A stretch of 64,000 nt of DNA from Isoetes taiwanensis (taxonomy: Eukaryota > Streptophyta > Lycopodiopsida > Isoetales > Isoetaceae): assembly GCA_021234155.1 (NCBI GenBank), contig JAJEKV010000003.1, forward strand, positions 22,845,569 through 22,909,568, given 5' to 3'. The notes beneath the pieces are model-generated. The model searched no databases, was not told the DNA's origin, and saw only the letters and a list, made by a program, of their open reading frames with translations. The stretch's first letter is position 1; each line of letters opens with the position of its first letter. A program made the position numbers and the translations under genes. Positions 43,721-56,491 of the stretch are shown here, piece by piece.

Positions 43721-46700
43721 AACAAAGCATTTTTTGTGTAGATAGAATGGATTAAGATAGGGCTCAAAATGGTTGTGGGTGCAGATCTCTTTCCTTTTTT
43801 TTTTTTTGGAGGGGGTGGGGGGGGGGGGGGGAGGAGGGACAAGCAAAGAACCGATCTTGCATGCATTTATCTGAGTTGTAAGTAGTTTTTTTTCTTTATG
43901 GATGTTTATGTATTTGGATTAAGAAGGCGATCATGTAAATATCAGATGTTTGCTCTAAGAAAACTTGTCAAGACTACCTTGATAGACACATGTTGAGTAT
44001 ATAGCTGCTAAAGGACCTCGGCCTTGGCTCTAAATTTATCTATGATTTTGGCAATTCGGTGCAAATCTTTCATTTGTTCCCTTGCCAAATACCTCTTTTT
44101 GGATTGCCCTTAGAGGACAAACCCTCGCTCATATGGCTTTTTGGCATATTCTAAATATATATTGAAATATGACTAGAATATATAAAAAAGCGACTTCAAA
44201 TTATTTGTTTTCGATAAGCTATGTCGGCCACCTTATTGCGGTTGCTACTGTTGATTTGCTAACCGATATGAATTTTTCGATGTTATGCAAGGTGCGTCTT
44301 GGACTCAAAATTTATCGTAAGTTTTTGGAGATCTTTCGCCTTTAGAAAGCAAGGGAAGAGTGTTGGCGATAGTAGGAGTTCTTGGCGCATTTCCATTAGG
44401 GAAGATTGATGCCCTTTAGCGGCTCTTCCTTGCTGGGAAATTCTTTGGTGATTACACAAACACATGGATTGAAGCCGGTGCAGAGGTTCTATTTTTAGTT
44501 TCATCTTGAGACTCGTGATCAGAGTTTTGAACCTATCTTTGCCATCATATATTAATAACAAAAACTTGAAGATGGCTCCAAAGTCAGGAATGAAGTTTGT
44601 GATTCCTAAAAACAAGCTATCACTTGTCCCCATTGCACGAGGTTCTACAAAAGTCGATGCAACAAACGTTAGTGTTTAAGGAGATCCATTGCAGTCTTGG
44701 CGAAAGACAAAATGGGGTGTTGATTTGACTTAGGACCCTGCTGTCAAGAGGGGCAAAGCACTTGCGCTATAGGTTGTTGATTTAAACTTAATGTCAAAAA
44801 AAGGACTTATATTTGATAGTTGCATGTCTTGTGATGTCTTTTATTTCCTTTGGATTGGGCCTTGCCTTGATTTATCTCTATGCTCCTCGACCGTGCCAGA
44901 TATTATTCCAAGACATGCAGAAGCAGTAGATTGAAATGTTGTTGATTAATTGATTTTATAGATTGGCCAATTGCCATGAAAGTTGCCTGATGGCTTGTGA
45001 ATGTCCTGCGTTAATTGTTCATTTGATGGCTAGAAGATCAGGAAATCCTAGAGCACTAGAATCCTATGCTGACTCATATCGTCCTAGGTTGAGGAGATTT
45101 AAGGACTGCCATTAGAAGTCTTTAAGGCCTGTACTTGGATATTTGGAACAACCTCAGTCTATCTGGTGAGGAGGTGAATATAAAATATAACTGTAAGGTT
45201 GGGATTATAGAGTGGCAATGATACTGGGGTGATGGCATCCAAGGGAGTAGATATTGAACAAGATATGGGGAGCTTATTGAATGATCAAAGCTTGTTAGTT
45301 CTGCTATATTTCCATGCTACAGAGCATCAAATCTCTCTGACATTGTGAAAATGAGGCTAATTTTGTGTATCAACCAGATGAGGATTTATCTCAAACTAGT
45401 TTTGTGGTTGGTTTTCATCATTACTTCATTGAGAAAAAAGAGCTCAACTGCAGCTCGTTCTGAATGAAGTAAAATTATATTCTTGGGGCCAGGAGGAACT
45501 TCACTTTTGCAGATTTGAAGCACGACTCCTCTATCCTGAACACTGTCTTTTCGATCAATCTCTTGTATCGATTTGTGCAGAAAGTTGAGCAATAAGCGAA
45601 TAAATTATTCGATTCTTCCGCTAGAGAAAATCCCTATAACACATGGGTTATTGTTATGAGGATCCCATAAATTCTTGCACTGAACTTTATGGTTGAGTGC
45701 TGACTTTGAACTTTCTTATATTCTCATGTTTCTTACGTCATATGGTGATGTTATTGCATGTCTAGTACAAACTTTGAGCAGACTCGTGTTGAGCAAATTG
45801 CACAACTAGAGATGGGAAATTTGGAGGCTAATGCGAATGAACTACCATGCTCGCCATCACCACCATCGACCTATGACTCAAATGGGCAATAAACTCATAC
45901 ACGGGAGGTAAGCTTAGGCAGATCCCTTGTATTTGGGTGGTAACTGATGTTGGTGGTAGGCACTTATTGTTATCTTTCTCTCCTTAGGAAAGACGACAGG
46001 AACGGTTGGAGTTAGAGAAAAGCATGTAATATTTTTGCACATGTGGGCATGTGTTTTCTCTGGGTGCCATCTTGTCCATGTATCTATATGCTAGTTTGAT
46101 TTGAAGTGAATGCATGTCGTTAAACCTGTCATACAAGCCCCCACCCGGGTACATGCCCATTTTGAAGGAAGAAAGCGTACATTCGGTAAGTATGTAAGAT
46201 TTGCCATCTTTTGCAAATGAGAATGAGTGGAAATTGTATGCCAAATTATATTGGGTCATGCGGTGGAGGAATATCAAGGATACAACAAAAGGCTGGGGAG
46301 TTCATTCGGCCTCGAGAATGGAAAGTGGCGGGCTTGATTCATTTCGGTGAGGTGAAAAACGGTAAAGAAAGCAAAATTGGTTTCTCCCGGTTTCCTTGTT
46401 GTGGCAGCCTAGGCGGGTCATGATTCCACGACTGCTCCCGGCTCCATGGTCACGGGAGCCCCTGGAATCAGCTCCCCAGATTCCATGCCACCATACAACC
46501 AGATCCTTGGACCATGTGGTAACACAAGAAATATATAGAAATGGCAAGTTGCTTCATATAATTATTGTCTATTCAAAAGCAGTGTGTATGTACTCGCCAT
46601 TGTGAATACTCATTATCATGTAGTCCACTAACTATGATAAAAAATACAGCCATGGGAAAGTTGATGCAATGTCATCTAAACTTTGTAAATTAATTCGCCT

Positions 46701-46800
46701 TTCCAAAAAGGAGTTTCATGATGAAGCCTTGGTAAATTCGTTGCCCATGTCACACCTTTTAAGAAAAAAATTGTGTTGCAATTTTCATCAAGTCATTTAT
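43700..46800. repeat. 3.1-kb dispersed repeat, right copy (left copy 21900-25000)
   Basis: See the left copy for landmarks. This copy has a T run and then a G-rich run at 43795-43838, and an insertion at about 46285-46500 (around TTCATTCGGCCTCG and CCCCAGATTCCATGCC) absent from the left copy. No coding domain was recognised. Confidence 0.85.
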
Positions 46801-46939
46801 TAATTTATGGGAAATTTACTAAAATAACCTTAATTGTTGACTTAATTCCCAAAAAGCCCTTTGTATTTTTGAAATTCCCAAAATGCCAAGACATAGAAAC
46901 AACCTATACTACTTTAGAAACAACCTATACTACTTTCCC

Positions 46940-47990
46940 GATCGTGGGATTGGAATTCAAAAGTGATGTGTATTTGACATCCGATTGTTTTAAGATTCCC
47001 AACCACAAGAAAAACGGGATGAGCTCACCAAGCAATACAAAGGAAACACATCTATGTTCTAATGGTTAATTGGATGGGCAATCTCCAGTTAGACCAGTAC
47101 CAATCATTTAAAGATGTGGATTTGCACAACAAGGAGGCTGGATCTCCACACCAAATGGGACTTAGAGAACTTCTTAATGTTTGACACTCAGACCAAGGTT
47201 CATACTGGACCAAAGGTGGCCAAGTCAAGGCAATTGGCATTGGGTGTATCTTGGGCCGTATTCATTCAAATTTGAGGAAATGGATGTCAAGTTTGCATCT
47301 GTGTGGAGGAGAGATATTGTTGAAGTAAGAGGCCTGCCTTTCTCTATTCACCATATGATCTGTGAGGGTCAGGTTGATGGAAAAAAAATATATGCAAGAT
47401 CATTATTTGACTTGTTTGCTACTTATTTGTATATGTGACATGCAAATTGATTATGATAATAAAGAATTCGAGGAAGAATAGAATTGGATATGTTTAGAAC
47501 ACTATTGTCAACATTAGTTAGTTTGTTATGATCAATTGTTTCTATAGTATATGCAATTTGTTGCCAATGAGAGATGGCTAAAGGATGTTGATTGTTTGAT
47601 CCTTTGTACTTTCGACTTACAAGCGATTGCAACACATCACCTAGGAGATAGACTATTGAGCCTAGCACGCTAAGTTCCCCTAGTAGTCTCTCCACACCAT
47701 GGGTCCGGTTGTCACCGAGACAAGTCCTCACTTGTACATCCCCGACAAATCCCGCTACCCACAACCGGCCGAGGGGTCAAATCCGCTATCCACAATCGTC
47801 TGAGGGGTCCTATGCAGGGTGCATATAATTGGGAATTTTTGGGACCAAGCTAGAAGCACCATCTACAATCGCTTTTAGAGCCTACCTTTCCTCATACACA
47901 AGAGGTGCAAAAAATGACCAACCATCATCATAGAAGATCCATAACTTGATAAATAACACTAGAAACGTGTGCCCGACAGTGCCGAGCATT
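46940..47990 (+). repeat. Unrecognised repeat family, copy 3
   Basis: It starts GATTGGAATTCAAAAGTGAT and follows copy 2 almost base for base through to the segment near 47985. It contains the conserved frame fragments SDVYLTSDCFKIPNHKK and FSIHHMICEGQVDGK. The family is unknown. Confidence 0.8.
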
Positions 47991-48049
47991 TGTGGACATG
48001 TGCAAAATACAATTATGAAGGCTCTCGCTGCCCTACGTCACCCCCCGTG

Positions 48050-48310
48050 TGAATATGCACCCAAACCAAAGGGGGTTTAAGGGGGATTTTAATTTAAATG
48101 TGTTGGACCCAATGGTTGTGTTAATTAATGTCAATGGTAGTTATGTGTTGATTGTTAATGTCAAATGGTTGTTATGTGTTGGTTGTTATGTGTTGGGGGA
48201 TTTAATTTTTATATGTTGGATGTTAATGGTTTGTGTTGCAAAAAAAATTTTTTGGCCCCTTCGGGACCTTAGGGACGTCCCCCCCCGGTGTGACAAAAAC
48301 TTTAGAATTC
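48050..48310 (+). repeat. Low-complexity TGTTGGT/TTAATGT repeats and CCCCTTCGGGACC segment
   Basis: From 48095 to 48240 the words TGTGTTG, TTAATGTCAA and GTTATGTGTTGG recur irregularly. The following AAAAATTTTTT and GGCCCCTTCGGGACCTT resemble the TTGGTCCCTTCAAGGCCTTG segment after the inverted repeat at 5634. It may be the end of a small DNA transposon. Confidence 0.4.
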
Positions 48311-48985
48311 AAACCAGAAAAAAACTAGAATTCATTTGAGGCTTTCATCACCTGTAGCTTTTGAATTTGATCACAATAAAACAAATAGAACATAAAGTAC
48401 AATTTACCATAAAGATAGAGCAGATTGATCCCTTATTCTAAAAGTCATAAAAAACCCCCTGTTATTATGCTACATATTGTTACTTCCGCTACAACTATTT
48501 CTCTTTCACAATGACACCATTGTTTATCAATCCATATGATTTTGGATGCTCCATCTCTAGCTTAAAGGTAATGCATGATTCACCTTACGGTTTGATTAAA
48601 GTTACAAACCTACAATCTAAATGCATCCTTGTGGCCCTTGTTTGGTGATCTCATTGACATGGAAAAAGTGGAATAATCCTTTGTTGTGTGCATAAGAATC
48701 CATTTGTTGATTGAAGCTAAAGGCTGGCTACTATGAACAATCCGTGCCGGGGAATATCCAAGAGTTGGAAGCAAGCAGAGGGCCTAAACTTGAATCTGCG
48801 ACAAATCTTAGGAAGGAAACAAAAGGGGTTTTGCAGCACTACATTGTAGAATCGGGGAAACCAATACCTTAAAAAAAAAAAACATTATGCTAGCGAAGAA
48901 ACATTAAAAACAAATACCTTTGTAAGTGTGAGCAAAAAATCCATCTCGTGGTAGTAAAATCCACTCCGGCAATAAGAATCCAAGA
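48310..48985. other. Sequence with no recognised gene
   Basis: AT-rich sequence with a short dispersed repeat near 48440-48480. No domain or RNA gene was seen. Confidence 0.35.
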
Positions 48986-48991
48986 GGGCAA

Positions 48992-49175
48992 GTACACATG
49001 CATATGCACACATGCACATACATGCACACATGCGCATGCACTTGCACTTGCACTTGCACTTGCACTTGCACTTGCACTTGCACATGCACAATACACATGC
49101 ACATGCACACACATGCGCATGCATGTGCACATGCACATGCATACACATGCACAGTGTTCATGCACAAACACATGC
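48992..49175 (+). repeat. Hexanucleotide microsatellite (CACTTG)n and ACATGCAC repeats
   Basis: CACTTG repeats in tandem at about 49040-49083, flanked by CATGCACA/ATACACATGCAC repeats. Frames of up to 118 codons here on both strands are artefacts of a repeat whose length is a multiple of three. Confidence 0.92.
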
Positions 49176-49239
49176 AGAGAAAGACAACAACCCTCGGATT
49201 GTTCCCACCAACGAAAATCAACGGCCCATAAATGGTGCA

Positions 49240-49355
49240 CTCTAGAAATACTATTTAGTACACCTCAACGAATACAACAACGAAATCATAGAAAAACCAT
49301 GTGAAAAAACGTATAAAAATCTAAAAGTAACCCCCTGTTATTGTGCTACATATTA
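49240..49355. repeat. Short dispersed repeat (diverged copy of 9093 and 62672)
   Basis: GCACTCTAGAAATACT and CTGTTATTGTGCTACATAT align with the copies in units A and B with many differences. Confidence 0.55.
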
Positions 49356-49889
49356 CCCTCTTGGTACCGACCATTCTGATGGGATTCCAAGAATGCAATA
49401 AAAGGGAATCTGTCAGTAGACATAACTTGTACCTAGGCTATGCACAAAAGAAACTGGCAAAGGGCATCCCCTTTTAATTGGTAACATTCCTGCCGACTAA
49501 GTACGAGAATGCAGCTTAATATTTGGTGTGATCTTTTGATATTCAACCCATTGTTTGCATTCGCAAACGAATTACGTTCTAAAGCTGCTCACATACAAAT
49601 ACTTTGAATGTGGATGGAGGAAAACTTTTTTTCTCTTGAGCAACCAGAAAAAATATATATTTTGCTTTTGTCTTTATAGAAGTCTCACTCTCTCATATGG
49701 TCTATTTGCAGATCCTTGTATTAAAGCCATTTGCAGTTCGTTGATCTTGGAGTTCAATAGGCAGATTTGAAGTTCTGAAAATCTATTCCCAATAGTACAT
49801 GGTAATCTCAAATTATCCAGTTGTCACAAAATGTTAATTGAAATTCTTAGACCACTACCGGCGCTTTCATTTAATGCCTCCATGCAATT

Positions 49890-50420
49890 ATGTAATCCTT
49901 GATTGTCTCTCTTTATATTGGTCCTATGCCTGGCAATAGAGCTTTTTTGGGTTTAGGATTTGCAGGCAATGGTTATCAAAGTACAGTTGCTAAGAAGGAA
50001 GGTTTGCTTAATTTTGAAACTCTCTGAATCAGTTCGAAACAGGAAGAGTTTTGGCGATAGTAGGAGTTCTTGACGCAGTTCTTGACAAATCCTAAATATC
50101 TAAATCCTTATCCCCCAAACCATAAAGTCCTTAAATTTGTGGTGTGATGATAAGGTTGATAGCATTGCATGCTCTTTTTATGAGCCACATATTGCATCCT
50201 TTTTTTTAGAATCCATAATATGATAAAGTGTAACATGGTTGCCAACTTGATAAAGTACTGCAAAGTGAGTTATTTATGTTCTTTCCATCCATTTGTGATT
50301 GTATATTTATTTTAATACGTTGAAGACGTTATGTTGAACAAATATGGCATTGTATGCTTAGATGAAATGCTCATTGTTGCAATATGATATTGCAAAAATG
50401 ATCATGAGCAATGTATTTTT
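49890..50420 (+). repeat. Paralogue of the copia flanks
   Basis: The left part (49890-50040) matches 37885-38035 and the right part (50230-50420) matches 42114-42300. The 190 bp between differ from the sequence around the copia insertion, so it is a paralogue and not a clean empty site. Within it are two AGTTCTTGACG(C)A segments like those in the 3.1-kb repeat. Confidence 0.65.
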
Positions 50421-50677
50421 CTTTCTATATATTGGCATTACCCATTTTTAACTACACATCTATGGTGGCACTATCCATGTATAATGCGCATTTATGGTAA
50501 CCAAATTAAATACACGTACATATGCTCCTCTCAACGTGATGTTGTGCCTAGCTCAACGTGTCTTTTAACAAATTAAAATTTTAACTAATACTAATTCCAT
50601 ATGGTAAATACTTAATCAAACTTATGAATCATCAATATAGGTGCAACATAACCAACTAAATCAACTTTAATATTGTA

Positions 50678-50712
50678 CTAGTAATGGTGCCCAGCGTTGC
50701 TGGGCATAAGTC
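50678..50712 (-). mobile_element. Helitron 3' terminus (minus strand), outermost
   Basis: On the minus strand the hairpin GCCCAGCAACGCTGGGC (50689-50705) is followed seven bases later by CTAG (ending 50678) and T. This is the 3' terminus expected for the RepHel element whose gene ends at 51146. Confidence 0.82.
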
Positions 50713-50904
50713 CAGAGCTTGCGAATGTTTTGGCCACAATGAAAAGCGTGCATCCTATTAAAATAACTGATTTGGTCTTTTGATGCGATCTTTTGTTGGT
50801 TCTCACCATATAACTGATGTGGTCTTTTGTTAATTCTCACTGCATTTGAGAATAAATCGGTATGTGTATGACATGTTTCAACATGAGGATGCCAATATGT
50901 TGCA

Positions 50905-50935
50905 ATAGTAATGGTGCCCAGCGTTGCTGGGCATA
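50905..50935 (-). mobile_element. Second Helitron 3'-end hairpin (CTAT end)
   Basis: The same hairpin (50916-50932) and ACCATTA spacer end here in CTAT instead of CTAG. A more decayed third copy without the second stem arm lies at about 51101-51120. The three are in one orientation, between the RepHel stop and the outer terminus. Confidence 0.6.
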
Positions 50936-51145
50936 AGTTGAAACCTATGTGAAGGATAACCTATTCAGCTTTAACTCTTTGTCATAAATGTAACATAATG
51001 AAGCAAATCCATAGGAAAATTATCATTTGTTCTCAAATTTTTTGTCATAAATCTAACATAATGTGACCTTTCTATTATTGTGGTAAAATTCTTCTTTACA
51101 TAGTAATGGTGTCCAGTGTAATAGAAACTAAGATATCTCTAGAAT

Positions 51146-54100
51146 TTAAGTGCCTATTTCATCTCGTAGAATCTCTTTGTATACTACATTAGGTGTAAAC
51201 CTCCTATTGTTTTTTAGCAGCGTTCCTTGTCTCGAGGTGTCTTGAATATATACCTTCACTCCGTGTTGTGTGGTGCACCTTGAGAATGCGACATAGAGCT
51301 GGCCATGTATGGCGGCGTTGGTAGGTAGATGCCAGCGGAGGTCATGGGTGGCCTTGCGACTTGTTGATTGTCATCGAGAATCACGAGTCATACGACGGGA
51401 AGCTGTCTTCGTTTGAAGGGGAGGAGGTCTTTGTCGATGGCTCTAGAGTTATCCTTGGTATGAGGACCCGTGTTCCTTTGTAGGTGCTGTGATTATACGC
51501 ATCTATGATTCTTGGGTGCGCTTTGATGGCCGAAGGCGGGTGCCATTCGAGAGACCAGGCCTTTGGGTTCATGTTTACAGTAGGATGATGATGGCTCCGT
51601 CCTTGATGTGCGGCTTATGCGGTGGCATGCGGAAGGGGTTAGGTGGTTGATGAACTTCGATTGGGAAGTCCCTTGTAGCATCTTAGCCTTACGCAATGAT
51701 GTTGTCTACGCTTCGTATATATATGGAGTTGTCCATTCAACCTTAAGAGGACCTTATCGTTGATCTTTGATGTCTTCATTCTTTGGTGCGGGATGGCTTT
51801 GTCATACAACATGTGCACATTTGCCTCCGTTATTTCCTTGCGAAGATCTTTGTCAATCAAAGTCGTCTTCCACAACACATTCTTGAATTATCTCAACCAA
51901 GTCGCGAGCGGAGAGCCGACTCATTATGCATCCGTTCCCCATTACCAGGGGCGTAGCGACCAATTTGAGAAGATTTGTTCGTCTTTTCCCCCGCATATTT
52001 TGTGTCAGCTTGTGGGTCTGAAGTTAGTCCGCGGTGGGTTCGCTTGACACGCCGAGATGACTTCGCCCTTGTTGCGCGTTTGACCACGGGCAAGCTGGCT
52101 GCCGAAAGTCGCCGCCGGTGAGCATTATCATTCCCCAAGCGGCCTATCATCTGGCCCGGATCTGGCGTAAAAGCACGTCGGCGGCGGTGAGTGCATGCGT
52201 GTCGCGTCATTCCCATTTCGTCCCATACCATGATGCTTGCCTTTCTAAGTACCTCGCTTGTTGGCTTGTTGCCGCCTTGATGCGGATGTTTACCTCTTGT
52301 GTCGGGTTGAGTGGTAACTTGAGCGTCGAATGGACTGTTTGTGCTCCCTTCAAAGAGGCTGGCAATGCTGTCAAACCAGCGATACAACACCAACACCACA
52401 TCCTCTTAGTATCTTGATCGGGCTGTTGAAGAGGAAAGTCTTGCGTGCCTCGGACGTCCACGATGATACATGGGGCTTGATGTTGGTTGATTGCATCAAG
52501 GATAATGTCGGCTATGTGCCTTTGCTCCTGTTGAGCTTGCCGTAGTTTTCTGTCCCTCTTTCAACTCCTTTTTACGCATCGAAGGTCACGTTCATTTGGG
52601 AAATTGCCTAGAATGTCTAGTTTGTGGTTACGGTAGTCAAGCTGGCGACATGTGACCGCTCATCTGGAAAATTTCGTCAATGTCTTTTAATGCATTGTTG
52701 TAAGCTTGCTCTTGTGGCATTTTGTCGTCGGTAATCTTACGTCGGTTTGTCCTTGAAGAGCTCCCATAGCCGCATTGGATCTTGTGGGTCATTATGCGGG
52801 CAAATGAATGCGAATGTTTGGCGTAGCTGCTTTGGCATCACGAAAGTTGCTTTCGCATCTTGAGTGTTTTCTCCCACTTCGGCATCGTCTTCGATGGCCG
52901 AGCTCTTTGGCGGCTTCCTTGAAAGTTGAACATAGTTTTCCATTGGCCGGTGCGCATATCTTGAAGCTGGTCGCACCCTTGATATGTAACCTTGAGGAAG
53001 GCGAAGGTAATAGCGGTCACCATCCTTAGGGCTCACATTGTACATTCGTGTGATGAGCTTGAACTTTCCCTTCCTCTTTTTCGGGGCGTCCGGCGGCGTA
53101 AATGTGTGTAGTCTTTGGGGGGATTTACGGGTAAGTGTATTCGTGCGTTTGGGTCGTTCTTGTTGAGCTCAAACCATGCGGTCGGCATTGTTTGCTTTTG
53201 CATCTATTTGCTTTCGATGGCTTGTCTTTCTTGGCCTTCTTGATAATACGGCTTGGTTGTTTGGCGGATGAGCGGGTGAATGCGGTAATGCGTGTGGGAA
53301 TTGCCATGCATCACGAACCCATATAACCTCCACATGGCTTGTTGCGAGGCGTATCTCGTATCAAGGTATTGCTCCACCTCGTCCCAATTGAATGTGGATG
53401 TTGATTCCCCTGTAGGTTCTACGATTGACCTTGATGGATGCTTTCGATCATGCCCTTTGTGGATATACTTGTAGATATACTTTACGCTCCCAGCATTTGA
53501 AACTCTTGCTCTACATTGATATGTGCCATTATTTTTCAAGCGACCATCGATTATGGGGAACTATCCATCTACGTTGTCAATAGGCGTGTTGCCCCTCATG
53601 AAGTGGCACGTATCCCGTCTTACGTACTACGGGTAGCCATTTGCGACTTTGGTATTGTCATTAAATGTCTTTGGATATCCCTTTGTGCATTCCTTTATTG
53701 GGCTGCCTTCCTTGGCTTGCATGCAAAGGTGCGTTTGGGTTGAGGGGCCCCGCATGGGCCGTGGACCATATGCTTGATAGCGATCTCGCGAGGTTGGGGT
53801 TTTCGGGCGGCACCTCGGCACTCGTGATCTTTGTCAATGGCGTCGCTATCCGGGATCTTGTCTTGTTGCTCGAGAATCATGAGAAGGTGGCGGTCGCGGC
53901 AAGCCCTGGTTTTTGGAACTCTATAGTGTAAGTGTCGCCTTCACCTTGCCCAAGATATCATTCTCGAAGAGGTCATGAAAGAACTCTTTGAGCTTTTGTG
54001 TGGAATCTGGCGTACAACCAAATCTGGCCTATCATGCGTTTGTTGTCCGGGGAAGCAAGTTGTGTCTAATCTCTATCAATTTGGGTTGGATGTAAATGTT

Positions 54101-55688
54101 ACAAAGAATTCGGCTTTGCCAAATCTTGGATCAAGGCCATTGAATCGATAGTTTTGTTCCATTGCCCTCGGGCTGCCGTGTGTGAGGAGGGCGGGGATGA
54201 CCCGACTTGCCGGATCTTAAGCCTCTTTGCTACGCCTCGTGGTCTATGTAGTCAATAAGGCCTTGGTACAACTTCGACCCGCAACTTCCTTTGGTTTTGC
54301 TTGATCGGTTTAGTTCATTTGCCTCCTCTCGGTAGACATCAACAATGAATTGTTGTGTTAGCTTTACTGCACAAAGCGATGGATTGCAAGCTAATCTCAC
54401 GATTACCCGGCCGGTAATTGTAGAATTGAAGCATGCTTACATTTTTCATGTTTTCTTGAAGGCGTTGATGTGGAAGATGTTTACGCTTTCTTGATTCCTA
54501 TCCTCCGGCCTTGGTCACCAAAGGGAAGAGAATGGGATAAACCAAGGGATCAAGGTTTGGGTTTGTGATTGGTATTTTCTTGAGGCCGCCATCCTTTTGG
54601 TGTATGCGGATGTCCCTATCGAATGGTGGCTCTCGTGCGCATTGACAAATATAAGCTGCGACTTCGTTTGAGCATCTTTGGGTTATACCTCCTAAGGTCG
54701 GGTTCGGCGGTGTTAAAGTACATCTTGGCGTCCGTCACCCCTTCGCCCGGACTGTTGTGCATGCTTCTCTACATCATGCATCATCATGAGGGCTCTTTGC
54801 ATAGGGCTGATATTGCGTAGCAAGGCATCCGATTCTTTCGAAGTTGGGTTTGTCACAATTTTCATACGTGGATTTTGAGCTCGTGTTTCATGTGCAAAAT
54901 CGGCATCTAGAATATAGAGCTGTGAATATGTTGGTGCTTGCGAACCATCGGCATAAAATTTGGACCTACTCTATGGTAGGTTTGTCCTTGGATCTTGAAA
55001 GCGGTATGGTCCGTGGCCTTGGGGCCTTTCGATGTTGGGCCAAAGGATGCAAAGGCAAAGCACTATTGTAGGCCACGATGTGTTGATGGAAGTTCTTGCT
55101 TTTGGATGTTGATGGCTCAATAGGCTCACGAATGAGATGGGGGATTGGTTGTAGGGGTTCTAACTTGATTTGTCCATCATGGCAGCAGTTTGTACCATCA
55201 TCCTTGAATGCAAGTGCCCCACAGTGTATGCATTCCCTATTCAATGAACCGCAATGGTGTCGTTCTACTTGTCTGACTTCAAGTGTCCTTGCTATTCTGT
55301 ATGTGGGTGGTTGAGCTCGCCATCGACGTTGATATTGTGCAAGTTCATCCAACCGTTGTTGATGCTCTTCTTCTGTTTCTATGGCAGCTTGTTGGGCTCT
55401 CCTTTGGAATTGATATTGGGCGAGTTCGGCCAATCTTTGTTGATGTTCTTCTTCTGTTTCTGTAGCAACCTGTTGGGCTCTCCTGTTGCGCCGATATTGG
55501 ACGTCTTTGTCTAATCTTTGTCGACGTTGGGCTTCTGTTTCTGTAGCAGCATGTTGTAGCTTCCTTTTTTTGTAATACTCTCTTTGTTTTAATAATCGAG
55601 CTTCACGATCCTGTGCTGTCTCTGCAGCACGCTTCTCCCTAGACTTAATTCTTGCAACTGCAAGCCTGCTTTCTCGATCCTCCGTCAT
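51146..55688 (-). pseudogene. Helitron RepHel (replication initiator/PIF1-like helicase) gene
   Basis: The gene is about 4.5 kb, the usual length for about 1,500 residues. In order: intact N-terminal frame from the ATG at 55688 (MTEDRESRLA, EEHQQRL repeats); zinc finger with RECIHCGALAF near 55200; Helitron-like N domain around 53700-53880 (IPDSDAIDK, HMVHGPCG); Rep tyrosine region KYIYKYIHKG near 53480 and DEVEQYLDTRY; MYNVSPKDGDRYYLRLPQGY near 53045; a degraded Walker A segment ending KTFLFN near 52430; HSTLKLPLN; WDEMGMTRH (Walker B) near 52225; GTRVLIPRITLEPS near 51460; HGQLYVAFSRC near 51290; stop at 51146. The frame is broken at least eight times after the N-terminal 240 codons. Several breaks sit at CTG/CAG. 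Confidence 0.88.
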
Positions 55689-55699
55689 CCCAATTAGTA

Positions 55700-56250
55700 G
55701 TCAAAGAGAATGTTAAAGTTCTATGATTTGTTGTTCTTCCATATTCCAATAGTGGTTTTAAGCGTAGGCAAAGGTGGAAAGGCAACGTAAATGAGATAAA
55801 AGGTAGGTAAAAAGATTCTTCAACACCACGTCAAAAAAAAAAAAAGGGTGACAAAAAGTTCCCAAAAGGCCTCGCAAAAAAGGAAAAAGGTCTTTTAGGA
55901 AAAAGGTCTTTTTTGCCTTTTGACGTACAACCTTGGTATTATTTTGTGGCCCTTTTTGTTTGACTTTTTACCTTGGTGTAATTTTGTTGGCTCTCTACAT
56001 TTTCTTTTTAGGTTGCATTTTTTGTTCCTTTTGGTTTTAAAAACGGGATTTCTTGGTCATTGCATTTTGGGAGTTACCTGCATTCGCAGTCTTTGCCACA
56101 AAAAGGATCCTCTAGGTCGCATTTGCAGCCAACTCCATCGTCAAAGTTGTCCCTTTTCTTCTTTACTAAAAACTCATCTGCTAGATAGTTAAGGTCATAA
56201 TATCCATACTTCCATTGGGCTCAGAATCTTTATTTATAAAGAAGGTTCTA
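55700..56250. other. AT-rich spacer upstream of RepHel, unit B
   Basis: Counterpart of 2123-2700, with A-rich and T-rich runs and the ACGTCAAAA inverted repeat. It is the natural place for the RepHel promoter, but no specific element can be named. Confidence 0.35.
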
Positions 56251-56278
56251 ATTTTAAAAAGCAACTGCAATGAACTGA

Positions 56279-56491
56279 TCAATGTTTTTCCTTGATGGAT
56301 ACCTCTTTAGCATTTTCTACTGCTTCCACATTTTCTGCCACTTCATCAAAAAAATCCATGCTCAAACTGAACTCCTGTGTTAGATCTGGTAACGCTGCAA
56401 CTACTACGCCCGTTTTAGTGGGCAGATCGTGCATGTAAAACTGCAGATTTGTTTGATTCCAGTTTGATTGCCCCTTTGACAGTGAATGCAA
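56279..56491 (-). CDS. Unrecognised conserved reading frame, unit B
   Basis: Counterpart of 2706-2918, with one residue changed (E for K). Same comments: no family recognised. Confidence 0.3.
   Translation of the reverse strand: MHSLSKGQSNWNQTNLQFYMHDLPTKTGVVVAALPDLTQEFSLSMDFFDEVAENVEAVENAKEVSIKEKH

Noticed and set aside
48885-49304. Several overlapping frames of 77-118 codons, cysteine/methionine/histidine-rich, on both strands
   Set aside because: They are translations of a hexanucleotide repeat in all frames and not genes.
49890-50420. Empty site for the copia insertion
   Set aside because: Flanking segments match both sides of the copia element, but the intervening 190 bp do not match the immediate flanks and no TGATA target is at the right place.
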